Source: Christensenella sp034926635
GTDB lineage: Bacteria > Bacillota > Clostridia > Christensenellales > Christensenellaceae
NCBI GenBank assembly: GCA_034926635.1
Contig: JAYFQX010000001.1
Coordinates: 186,001 to 250,000, forward strand
DNA: 64,000 bases
Reading direction: 5' to 3'
Of this stretch, positions 54,429 through 62,216 are shown piece by piece. Position 1 is the stretch's first letter. Each line of letters starts with the position of its first letter. A program made the translations under genes and the position numbers. The notes under the pieces are model-generated. The model was not told the DNA's origin. It made no database searches and worked only from the letters and a program-made list of their open reading frames with translations.

Positions 54429-55253
54429 ATGAGAACAACGGCAATTGAATTTCGTAATATTACAAAAATATACAATACAGATCCTGTCATCGACTGCTTG
54501 AATCTCAAAATCCACAGCGGCGAATTTGTGACGATTATCGGCGCATCCGGCTGTGGAAAAACAACGCTGCTAAAAATGGCAAACGGCTTAATCCAGCCTA
54601 CCAGCGGCGATATTTTTGTTGACGAAGAAAATATCCGAGATAAAAATATGATTCAGCTTCGCAGGAATATCGGGTATGCCATACAGGGCAGCGTATTGTT
54701 TCCGCATATGACGGTCGAACAGAATATTTCTTATGTGCCCAATTTACTGAATAAAAAAAATAAGCAAAAAACTGTTTTTGCTGTTAATAAATGGATGCAG
54801 ATCGTCGGACTTGATGACAGCCTCAGGGAACGATTTCCTTCGGAGCTCTCCGGCGGACAGCAGCAACGCGTCGGTATTGCACGAGCTCTTGCAGCATCGC
54901 CGGATATTTTATTGATGGATGAGCCTTTCGGTGCGGTTGACGGCATCACTCGCGGTCAGCTCCAGGCAGAACTGCGCAGGATTTATGACCAAACCGGCAT
55001 TACCATTTTATTCGTAACACACGATATTGCCGAAGCGCTGTGCCTTGGAACCAAAGTTTTGGTGATGGATCACGGAACCATAGAGCAATATGATTCTCCT
55101 CAGTCTATTTTATACTCGCCCGCAACCCCTTTTGTGCAAAAACTGGTGGAAAAAGAACGCAGAATGTGCCGCCTTCCGGAAGAAAATCTTGGCAAATGCA
55201 AATTTAGCAGCGCACATCCCCAAAAAAGCAATCCGGGAGAACACTGTTTTTAA
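54429..55253 (+). CDS. Osmoprotectant ABC transporter ATPase
   Basis: Walker A is IGASGCGKTTLLKM near residue 37, the signature is LSGGQQQRVGIARAL, Walker B is ILLMDEPFGAVD, and the His switch is FVTHDIAEAL. This is the energy subunit of the OpuC/ProV branch. At 274 residues it lacks the tandem CBS domains that sense ionic strength in OpuA/OpuC ATPases; the tail after the ATPase domain is short and basic with His/Cys. It forms an operon with the fused permease gene. Confidence 0.92.
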   Translation: MRTTAIEFRNITKIYNTDPVIDCLNLKIHSGEFVTIIGASGCGKTTLLKMANGLIQPTSGDIFVDEENIRDKNMIQLRRNIGYAIQGSVLFPHMTVEQNISYVPNLLNKKNKQKTVFAVNKWMQIVGLDDSLRERFPSELSGGQQQRVGIARALAASPDILLMDEPFGAVDGITRGQLQAELRRIYDQTGITILFVTHDIAEALCLGTKVLVMDHGTIEQYDSPQSILYSPATPFVQKLVEKERRMCRLPEENLGKCKFSSAHPQKSNPGEHCF

Positions 55254-55293
55254 GCTGTTCGGGCAGCAAAGCTATGCATCAGTCCCATATTTT

Positions 55294-55560
55294 TCAAGTT
55301 TGAATGATTTCCATCGCCTCATTTTTTTGTGGTTTCGTAAGAGGTTGCCCTGCGGAATTCTTCACAACAGGATCTGCCCCGGTTGACAGGAGGTACTTGA
55401 CATTTTCCCGCCGGCCAAACTGCACCGCCAAGATCAACGGATTTCGGCAACTTTTTCCAGAAGTTTTTCCCGTAAATTCCCTTTGCCAAATTCCCCCACG
55501 TTTTCTATCGCAATTTGCAATGACGCCCAAATATTCAGAAATTTTCTACGCGCAATATGG
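55294..55560 (-). pseudogene. Ankyrin-repeat gene remnant
   Basis: One frame encodes NPLILAVQFGRRENVKYLL plus STGADPVVKNSAGQPLT and AMEIIQT, a clear ankyrin repeat and C-terminus. The preceding frame encodes LQIAIENVGEFGKGNLREKLL and stops at 55434-55436. The two pieces would join into one protein if a frameshift near 55435 were repaired. Upstream the frame is closed by a TAA, and no start with a ribosome site is seen. I read this as the decayed 3' end of an ankyrin protein gene. The rest of 55254-55740 shows no gene. Confidence 0.6.
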
Positions 55561-55740
55561 CTTTTTGCATATAAAAATAGCCATATTTTTTATAGTACCC
55601 TGGCAATCGAAGATTTTTTAAAACTTATCCGACAGATATGCAACGATCCATGGTCACAGAACCATCATTACCGCGCTAATTCCCAAACATCTGGTTTAAG
55701 ATATAATGCATTTCAGTTCACAAAAATTCCGGTACATTGC

Positions 55741-56625
55741 TCATCGTGTTTTTCTCGCGGATTTTTTGATTTGCTCATGATAAAAATAATTGACCACGAC
55801 AGGTCGCGCGTCAAACGATCTCACCATGCTATCGTCATTTGTTGCATAGTCTAGTCCGATTTCATCAGCATAAGTTTGCAGCTCCGCATCAAGAAACCGC
55901 CAATAACTGCGGTTATTTTGACTGTAAATTTCTTGGTACAATGGCACAAGGTTCGGTCGTTTTTGCTGAATATATTCCATGATAACCGACTTATAACTGC
56001 CTCTCAAATTGAGATTTTCCAGCCAAATCAAATTGCACTGATCCTTCACGCGGTATATGATCTCCCTCACTTCCGTAATACCCGGAAAAATGGGTGAAAT
56101 AAAACAGGTTGTACGTATACCCGCCGCATGAAAGGCTTTCATCGCCGCAAGCCTTTTCTCGATAGAAACCGCCTCGTCCATGTCTGCTCGAAATTCTTCA
56201 TCCAGCGTATTGATCGACCACGATACGCGCACATTCGGAAATGTTTTGATCAGTTCCAAGTCCCGCAAGACTAAATCAGACTTAGTCGCAATGCTGATTT
56301 TCGCGCCGCTGCCTTGTAGTTGTGTGAGCAACGCCCTTGTACGTCCATAAACTTCTTCATACGGATTATACGGGTCGGTGACAGAACCGATAAACACATC
56401 TTTTCCGGCGTATTTCTCCGGATGCTTGATGTCCGGCCAAACCTTTATATCCAAAAAACTCCCCCAAGGCTCTGCATGACCTGTAAATCGCTTCATAAAA
56501 CTGGCATAACAATATTTACAGGCGTGAGGACAGCCGACATACGGGTTTGCGGAATATTCCCCCACCGGCAGGTTAGATTTAAAAATAATATTCTTCGTTT
56601 CTATTGTTTTGATCATCGCATCCAT
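55741..56625 (-). CDS. SplB-like radical SAM protein
   Basis: The radical SAM cysteines are in GCPHACKYCYASF near residue 30. The fold matches the spore photoproduct lyase-like group (SplB/Rv2578c type) with DVFIGSVTDPYNPYE, ISIATKSDLVLRDLELI and ISPIFPGITEV. It has about 294 residues from an ATG nine bases after GGAG. Spore photoproduct lyase proper has other conserved C-terminal features, and many members of this group have no known substrate, so I give no specific reaction. It stands alone between pseudogenes. Confidence 0.82.
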   Translation of the reverse strand: MDAMIKTIETKNIIFKSNLPVGEYSANPYVGCPHACKYCYASFMKRFTGHAEPWGSFLDIKVWPDIKHPEKYAGKDVFIGSVTDPYNPYEEVYGRTRALLTQLQGSGAKISIATKSDLVLRDLELIKTFPNVRVSWSINTLDEEFRADMDEAVSIEKRLAAMKAFHAAGIRTTCFISPIFPGITEVREIIYRVKDQCNLIWLENLNLRGSYKSVIMEYIQQKRPNLVPLYQEIYSQNNRSYWRFLDAELQTYADEIGLDYATNDDSMVRSFDARPVVVNYFYHEQIKKSARKTR

Positions 56626-56640
56626 ATAAATTAACTCCAT

Positions 56641-57055
56641 TTCAAAAAACTGTTCTTTCGTATTGTGCCGGATCCCCTGTTTGCCATTTTTCCGAACAAC
56701 CTATCATTATGTCACTATAAAAATGCAGATCGTGAATTTTAGACAATACCTTAATTTTATCATGTTGGCCGCTTTATTCAATGGATTCTTGACAAACGAT
56801 TTTAAATAAAAAATGCTTTTGAAAACCTGATCAATAAACCAGTTTCAAAGAAAATTTTATTAACTTTTTCTGAGCGGACAAAAACATAACCAAAAACGCG
56901 ATCATAAAAGAATGAATTCATAATCATTTTCTATGATAAGACAGCAGAAATTATCTTGGAAAAGCTGCAGAAATTGTTTCCTTGATTTCATTGCGTACAT
57001 CTGCATAGATGACGAGGATATCTTTCCAAATTTTTTAACTCATCAGCCCCAACAG
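56641..57055. other. AT-rich stretch without a supported gene
   Basis: This sequence is the upstream region of the radical SAM gene and beyond. Short open frames on both strands lack ribosome sites and recognisable sequence. I see no RNA gene or strong hairpin in it. Confidence 0.5.
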
Positions 57056-57196
57056 TTAGTACTCGGGACTTTCATTATCACCAACGTTGATGCTCAGCAC
57101 TTCCTTTTCCCATTCAGTATGGCTTTCAAGGACAGCATGTTCGGCTAGTCTTCGTGTTACACTATTGTCACAAACAGAATAATGAGTTGCATCCAT
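57056..57196 (-). pseudogene. Short orphan reading frame, probable gene fragment
   Basis: A 46-codon frame begins MDATHYSVCDNSVTRRLAE and ends VGDNESPEY. Its composition looks coding, but there is no ribosome site at a useful distance and an in-frame TAA lies four codons upstream. It may be the 3' remnant of a gene cut by the neighbouring insertion element. I do not recognise the family. Confidence 0.3.
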
Positions 57197-57238
57197 GCAG
57201 CTGTCTTATTATCATACTCCACTGGCAATCGGTAGATC

Positions 57239-57413
57239 GTGCAACAACTGATAAAGGAACTCGAACTTGTCTGCCGAGTTCGGATGAAGAACTATCGGTT
57301 CTACAAGGTCAAAGCTAAAGGGCTTGCCGCCAGTAGTTCACAGACAGCAAGCCCTCTCGGCTGCTTAAACAATTATTAACTTGAATATTTATCTAACTTT
57401 TGGGGTCAGTTCA
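57239..57413 (+). mobile_element. 3' end of an IS3-family (IS150-type) insertion sequence, degenerate
   Basis: The plus strand encodes QQLIKELE, then KVKAKGL, then after a +1 shift PPVVHRQQALSAA and a stop at 57366-57368. That ending is the usual C-terminus of IS3-family orfB transposases. Twenty-four bases later the sequence ends in a terminal inverted repeat whose complement reads CTGACCCCAAAAGTTAGA (within 57392-57413), typical of this family. The 5' part of the element is missing, so it is a fossil. Confidence 0.8.
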
Positions 57414-57438
57414 TCATGAGGCTTCCCACTATTTTTCC

Positions 57439-57482
57439 TTATTTCCACTCGCTCTTATACTCCATAGCTTAAACAATTTTGT
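57439..57482 (+). repeat. Copy A of a 44-base imperfect repeat with a guaA-end-like core
   Basis: It shares 29 of 44 positions (hand count, no gaps) with 60267-60310 in the same orientation, with two strong blocks: CCACTCGC and CTTAAACA-TTTTGT. Its complement contains GAGTGGAAATAA, close to the 3' end of guaA (coding ...EWE and stop), a known integration site of some mobile elements. Confidence 0.45.
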
Positions 57483-57577
57483 ATAGATGGTTTAGTTCAT
57501 GGTATTTCTATTATATCAGTTATCTATATATTTTAGGCTATCTGATTTTTTGTTGCCGGAATGTTGCCGAGAAAAGC

Positions 57578-58537
57578 TTACTCGACAATAGGTATTAACG
57601 CTTTTGCATAATCTTTTCCGCCATTCAAAAGTTTTCGTTCTATTTCTTTGCTTCCGTCTTTTTTGGATGAATCAAACCAGCTCACATTTCTTTCAAATAC
57701 ACCCTTGGCTTGTCGCTCTGTAATAGACTCACCAAACTTATTTTTCAATAGAAATACCACATCATTTACGGAAAACCATTCGCCTTTCCCTTCACTAACG
57801 ATGATATATAGTGTCATCATCATTTTATCTTTTATACTCTTCATTGCTTTAACTTCGGGATATTTATCAAGATTCAACTCATCAATGTTAATATCTGAAT
57901 ATACTGATTTTTCCTTTGGACGCAACTTCCGTGGCTTCGTTGCTGCCTTTTTCTCTTTGCCTTCCTTAGGCAGCATCTTATTGACAACTGCTTCACCATC
58001 TATGGTTAAAACATACTCTTTAGGGTTCGCTCCTTTAACTGAAGGATTTTCCATAATCAATCCCTTTTTAACTAATTCACTAATTGACATACTCAGATTG
58101 TTTGGCAAAGGTTTTTTGGCCTCAGCATAAAGCTCTTTCAGTGTTGTGGATGAAAAAGAACTAATACCATTTTTCTTTTCATTGAAAGAGACGGCACATA
58201 GTATAAAATCATAGTGGGCATCTGCACCTTTTGTGTTTACAAAAGAGACAAGACTGGTTCGTGATAAATCAGCAATGGGAGTCATAGTAGGCATAATGTC
58301 TTCCATTGCTTTATCGCTTTCATCAGGCAAAAGCATAGCACGTTGTTCCGCCGCATCAACATATTGTGCAGGCGGAGCTACTCCACGAGTGCGTACGATG
58401 GCTTCCACCGCTGATGGTAGGAGCGTATTCGTAAAGATGCTTCGTTCTCTTTCGACCAGATCAGCAGATCCCTCTGCTTCAAACTTAATTTCCCCAATTT
58501 CAAATTTCACACGAATTTCTGCATTTTTGTCACTCAT
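57578..58537 (-). CDS. Uncharacterised protein, second gene of a two-gene module
   Basis: I do not recognise a named family. Residues 1-55 form a compact block (VKFEIGEIKFEAEGSADLVE, then SAVEAIVRTRG), which resembles a small beta-rich N-terminal domain seen in other accessory-region proteins. Residues 100-190 and 250-315 each look like helical or winged-helix DNA-binding regions (SISELVKKGLIMENPSVKG; ITERQAKGVFERNVSWFDS). Between them is a Lys-rich linker. There is no membrane span or catalytic motif I can name. It overlaps the upstream gene by four bases, so both products are probably made together. Base use is AT-richer than in the core genes, which suggests transfer. Confidence 0.75.
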   Translation of the reverse strand: MSDKNAEIRVKFEIGEIKFEAEGSADLVERERSIFTNTLLPSAVEAIVRTRGVAPPAQYVDAAEQRAMLLPDESDKAMEDIMPTMTPIADLSRTSLVSFVNTKGADAHYDFILCAVSFNEKKNGISSFSSTTLKELYAEAKKPLPNNLSMSISELVKKGLIMENPSVKGANPKEYVLTIDGEAVVNKMLPKEGKEKKAATKPRKLRPKEKSVYSDINIDELNLDKYPEVKAMKSIKDKMMMTLYIIVSEGKGEWFSVNDVVFLLKNKFGESITERQAKGVFERNVSWFDSSKKDGSKEIERKLLNGGKDYAKALIPIVE

Positions 58538-59274
58538 ACTGTCAACCCCGCTTTATCATATAGTTCTTGGAGCATTACCCGATAGTTCAACTTAATATCA
58601 TCAATATCTTTTTTTCCAGCAGTGTACGTGATGTTGTGGGCCGAAAAATTTCCAACCATTCGAAAAGTGTCAAATTCATTTTTGATACGTGGTAAATTTA
58701 ATATAGTGCTGTTCTTCGCATTTTTGACTATTCCATCAAGCATGATATATCCTACACCATTTGAATCTTTTATTTCATTATCGATACCCAAATGCTGATA
58801 AGACAACACAAGTAAAACCTCAAATAAACGTCTCATCAAAACAGCACATGCATCATAGCAATTATTAGAATATGAATGATTTATTTGCGTAATTAATTTA
58901 TCTAAATACTTGCGTTTTCCACAAAACTTAATTTCGTCGATAATTTCACTACTCGATTCAATCGTCTCCGTATCGTTCCAAAAATCTCTATGCTCTTTTT
59001 CAAGTTTTTGAAGAATTGCAGGTATAAATTCGTACTCATTTTTTGACCCTTTTATAGGCAATAACGTTTTATCTTTACCTTTTATAAGTTTTTCTTTAAG
59101 ACGTGACGGGTTCGGTGCGCTATGACCGCACTGTTGAAACAAATCAATAATAACAGGTATAGTAAAACTACAAATGCCTGTTTCCTTATGGTGAAAGTAA
59201 CATAGAAGCCTTGCCCGTTCAACTTCCACTAGACTATCCAAATTAGTGTATTCTATATAGTCAAGTATCTGCAT
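58534..59274 (-). CDS. Helix-turn-helix protein with C-terminal RxxGNxxAH (DUF4145/HEPN-like) domain
   Basis: Residues 15-75 resemble a winged helix-turn-helix (IPVIIDLFQQCGHSAPNPSRL). The C-terminal 120 residues are helical and contain ACAVLMRRLFEVLL and then FRMVGNFSAHN at residues 204-214. RxxGNxxAH with the preceding helix is the signature of DUF4145-like domains, which are related to HEPN ribonuclease folds and are common in phage-defence loci. AAGGAT lies seven bases before the ATG. The stop overlaps the start of the downstream gene. A nuclease or effector role for it is inference. Confidence 0.72.
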   Translation of the reverse strand: MQILDYIEYTNLDSLVEVERARLLCYFHHKETGICSFTIPVIIDLFQQCGHSAPNPSRLKEKLIKGKDKTLLPIKGSKNEYEFIPAILQKLEKEHRDFWNDTETIESSSEIIDEIKFCGKRKYLDKLITQINHSYSNNCYDACAVLMRRLFEVLLVLSYQHLGIDNEIKDSNGVGYIMLDGIVKNAKNSTILNLPRIKNEFDTFRMVGNFSAHNITYTAGKKDIDDIKLNYRVMLQELYDKAGLTV

Positions 59275-59420
59275 AATAACATCCTTAGCCTCAGTATGAT
59301 ATACCTAATTATGTACAATACTTAGATATGCCACCTTGAAAATATCTATATACAGTATATTCGTTTAATTAAGGCCTGTCAATGCAGGTAATAAACATAC
59401 CGTTACTTCGAAAATTACAA

Positions 59421-59900
59421 TTAAATTGCGACATTTTTTACTTTTGCGACTCTTGCTCTTACATACCTTACCGTCTGCGCCGTTCCCCCTGTCTCATATA
59501 TCTGTGCGCAAATACAATAAGCCGATCTATCCACCATGTAGTGGTTGCGCTTTTTCATACATCCGTCGGTATATTCCTCTGAAACATAAATAATCTCATC
59601 TGCTTCATCAAGCAAACCATGATAAAGCCTTTTCTATTCCGTGCTCCAGAGCATATCTTGATTTCTGCATAGCAAAGCAAATACCAACCGAATATCATTT
59701 CCCATTTCTTTCTTAGCTACAATCAACGAAGCAGCTATCTGATCGAACCCAATTGCTCTGCCTGAAATAAAGTCTGTTACACCTTGACTGATCAGATTGT
59801 CCACCTCTTTATTAAGGCGTATTAGTATATCCTCAATTTTCTCCTGCGGTAATCTACGGTGGCCTGTAAAGTAACATGTTTGATTCTTACTATTATTCAT
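59421..59900 (-). pseudogene. SLOG (DUF1273) family gene with in-frame stop
   Basis: The first part reads TCYFTGHRRLPQEK, SGRAIGFDQIAASLIVA and ALLCRNQDMLWSTE, then an in-frame TAG at 59634-59636, then in the same frame KRLYHGLLDEADEII, GCMKKRNHYMVDRS and GGTAQTVRYV. Read through, it is a normal full-length SLOG protein of the DUF1273/YpsA-like type often carried by mobile elements, which binds nucleotide-like ligands. The ATG at 59900 follows GGAGG. A single nonsense mutation or a sequencing error explains the break. Confidence 0.82.
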
Positions 59901-59944
59901 AATTCTCACCTCCGAAATAACAGAGTTATATCAACTCGGTTATA

Positions 59945-59988
59945 ACTTCATTTTTGCATTATAACAGAATATAAGTCTAAAATGAAGT
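59945..59988. promoter_or_regulatory. Inverted repeat between divergent genes (candidate operator)
   Basis: ACTTCATTTT and AAAATGAAGT are perfect 10-base inverted arms 24 bases apart, in the short spacer between the SLOG pseudogene and the ribbon-helix-helix gene. Position suggests an operator for that regulator. This is inference. Confidence 0.45.
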
Positions 59989-60016
59989 CATAATAAACTT
60001 GTCGGAGGCTATTACT

Positions 60017-60205
60017 ATGAGCAAGAATAATATAAAACATTTTGGGCTTAGGATTGATGGTGAGATACTGGCAAAATTCCGTCACGCATGTGATTATGTT
60101 GGACGATCAGCAAATAGCCAAATAATTCAGCTAATACTAAAATTTACTGCTGACTACGAAAAAGAACATGGTAAAATTGAACTGTCCGAAAATGACAAAA
60201 GATGA
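60017..60205 (+). CDS. Arc-like ribbon-helix-helix DNA-binding protein
   Basis: This 62-residue protein begins MSKNNIKHFGLRIDGEILAK, where HFGLRI is the DNA-contacting beta strand, followed by the two helices FRHACDYVGRSANSQIIQ and LILKFTADYEKEHGK. The pattern is that of Arc/MetJ-type repressors. GGAGG lies eight bases before the ATG; six upstream codons are dropped. It is the only plus-strand gene in the right-hand island and faces away from the SLOG pseudogene. It may regulate itself and neighbours through the inverted repeat at 59945-59988. Confidence 0.8.
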   Translation: MSKNNIKHFGLRIDGEILAKFRHACDYVGRSANSQIIQLILKFTADYEKEHGKIELSENDKR

Positions 60206-60231
60206 GTCTCGCCATTTTGGCGAGACTCATC
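60201..60231. terminator. Perfect 13-bp hairpin overlapping the regulator stop codon
   Basis: GATGAGTCTCGCC and its exact complement flank a five-base loop. The TGA stop of the ribbon-helix-helix gene lies inside the left arm. No T-run follows on the plus strand; the minus strand continues with TTTTGTC, so it may terminate leftward transcripts better. The 60232-60496 gap beyond it holds copy B of the repeat and no supported gene. Confidence 0.7.
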
Positions 60232-60266
60232 CAAATCCAACTCTTAAATTAAACTTTTTCGCTCCC

Positions 60267-60310
60267 TCATTCCCACTCGCCAAACGAAACCTATTCTTAA
60301 ACAGTTTTGT
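60267..60310 (+). repeat. Copy B of the 44-base imperfect repeat with guaA-end-like core
   Basis: Its complement contains GAGTGGGAATGA, closer to the guaA 3' end than copy A. Complementary-strand translation of copy A and B gives QNCL in both, so they may derive from one ancestral sequence. The two copies are about 2.83 kb apart and bracket the two-gene module, the SLOG pseudogene and the regulator. Confidence 0.45.
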
Positions 60311-60496
60311 TTCAGTCGTTTGACTTCATTTTGCTCTTTTTGACACCAATTATCCCAAACATACGGTGTGTACGGACTTCTGTTATCAAAAAGCTATCAA
60401 GGTGCTGTTATCAAACTAATGTTATTTAGTGACAATACCTACTATTATGACGATGATATCATTATACCAAACCTATTTTCTATGTACAAGGATTGG

Positions 60497-62203
60497 TTAT
60501 TTCGACTGCTTTCTTAGTGATTCAACTGCGCTCGAGATATCAACAGCAGAAATCTCTTTTGACCATTCATCCCAAAAGTCAATTGTAGCACTCCTTGGTT
60601 TAAGCACCGGAGGTGAAATCTTTATTCTGCTAGGCAATAAGCTTGCGTCACCAACAACTAAGGCTTCTCCTATATCAAGTATTGGCAACATCTCAGCATA
60701 GTCCCCTAGACTATCAGGCAGAAGCCTTTTTACCACAGATTGATCATCAGCATTTGTTAGCCTCATAGCAATAAAATTATTGCTTTGGCTTAATACAGTG
60801 CGATTCACTTCTGACGGGCGTTGTGAAATCACGACTAAACCGATGCCATACTTACGCCCCTCTTTGGATATTCGTTCGAATGTTACGAGACTAGCGGCAT
60901 CAACACTTTTTTCTGTGTTGGCTGGGATATAAAGATGAGCTTCATCGCAAAACATACATATCGGGTGCCGATTTTCTGTAGTAGCCCATTGTTGAACGGA
61001 AAAAATGACTCTAGCAATCAATGAAACAATCAATGGTAAAATATCTGAGGGTACCTCCGAAAAATCAATTATTTTTACGCCATTTTTTGCATTATTGGAC
61101 GGAAGCATAAGCTTACTACATAGCTCTGTCATGTAATCATAAGTCAAAAGATTTCCTGCTTCGTTAAACATAAAGTTTAATCGTTTATCCTTCTGCTTTG
61201 TTTCCAAACGTTGGATAAAACGCGTCAGTTTCCCGTTATATGGTCCTTGCTTTTCTTTGTTGTTTGCACCAGGCACCATTTCGATATCTTTTATTTTAAG
61301 AGAATCTAACAGCTTATCAAGCGAATATGGAATAGGACTATCCAGAGTGATATTTGCTTCCATCTCAGCTTTTTCTGCTTCACGCAAGAAAGCCTTCTTG
61401 TTTTCAATTACAGTGCTACTAAATACCATTGCTTGATTTGGCGCATTACTATCACTACGATCAAGCATCAGTGAGAGCATTTCTTCGTATGTCAATAACC
61501 AATATGGTAGGAATAGAACGCCATCCGATATTGTATCATTTGGACCAGCAACTTTAAGGTGAGCAAAGCTTTCACCAATCATTGTCGAATATTCACCATG
61601 AATATCAAACAATAACGCATCAGCTGATTTAAGCTCTGCTACTTGTTCGAGAACTCTTGCTACACACCAAGATTTCCCAGAACCAGTGCTGCCAACAATT
61701 ACAGCATGACGTTGAAAAAGCTTATTGCCATTCAGCCAAGCTGTTGCATCTTCATCAATCGAATAATGTCCAATTTGCAAGCTGACTATATCATCACTTT
61801 CTGGAATGGATGAGATTGCCTGCATGAATTTCTTTAGTCTGTCGCCATGAATGAGGTGGCATTCGGCATTAATTGTGGGAATAGTAGCTAATGAGCGTCG
61901 AAATACATTTTCCTTGTCACCGTCCTTATCAAGATGAGTTCCTATCAAAATAACTTTGATAATATTGAAACCCATCTCTGGCATAATATCTGCTGTTATA
62001 TCCGAGTATGACGATTTCCTAATAATCTTTGATACTAAACCAATCAGATGTTGCCCTATTCTTGAACTTTGAATGGATATAAGATGATTAACTTGAAGAC
62101 CGCGCAGCTTATCATCATTGTCAACTCTTACAATTACTGTAGAAGTGTCAACACTTTCAACAGTTCCCAATAATTCTTCGGGTGCATATGCAAATATACT
62201 CAT
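60497..62203 (-). CDS. HerA-type ATPase of a SIR2-HerA defence pair
   Basis: An N-terminal HAS-barrel-like domain covers about residues 1-130. The FtsK/HerA motor has Walker A VGSTGSGKSWCVARVL at about residues 170-178, Walker B ICMFCDEAHLYIP and the later VVISQRPSEVNRTVLSQSNNF. At 568 residues it matches HerA helicases, which form hexamers. It lies 13 bases after a SIR2 gene with good AAGGAG before its ATG. Such pairs (also called Nezha) act as a phage defence in which the SIR2 NADase is assembled on and controlled by HerA. Confidence 0.92.
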   Translation of the reverse strand: MSIFAYAPEELLGTVESVDTSTVIVRVDNDDKLRGLQVNHLISIQSSRIGQHLIGLVSKIIRKSSYSDITADIMPEMGFNIIKVILIGTHLDKDGDKENVFRRSLATIPTINAECHLIHGDRLKKFMQAISSIPESDDIVSLQIGHYSIDEDATAWLNGNKLFQRHAVIVGSTGSGKSWCVARVLEQVAELKSADALLFDIHGEYSTMIGESFAHLKVAGPNDTISDGVLFLPYWLLTYEEMLSLMLDRSDSNAPNQAMVFSSTVIENKKAFLREAEKAEMEANITLDSPIPYSLDKLLDSLKIKDIEMVPGANNKEKQGPYNGKLTRFIQRLETKQKDKRLNFMFNEAGNLLTYDYMTELCSKLMLPSNNAKNGVKIIDFSEVPSDILPLIVSLIARVIFSVQQWATTENRHPICMFCDEAHLYIPANTEKSVDAASLVTFERISKEGRKYGIGLVVISQRPSEVNRTVLSQSNNFIAMRLTNADDQSVVKRLLPDSLGDYAEMLPILDIGEALVVGDASLLPSRIKISPPVLKPRSATIDFWDEWSKEISAVDISSAVESLRKQSK

Positions 62204-62216
62204 AACGTTGTTCTCC

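Noticed and set aside
59382..59582. A 66-codon plus-strand frame near the SLOG pseudogene
   Set aside because: It is a shadow of the SLOG coding sequence on the other strand.
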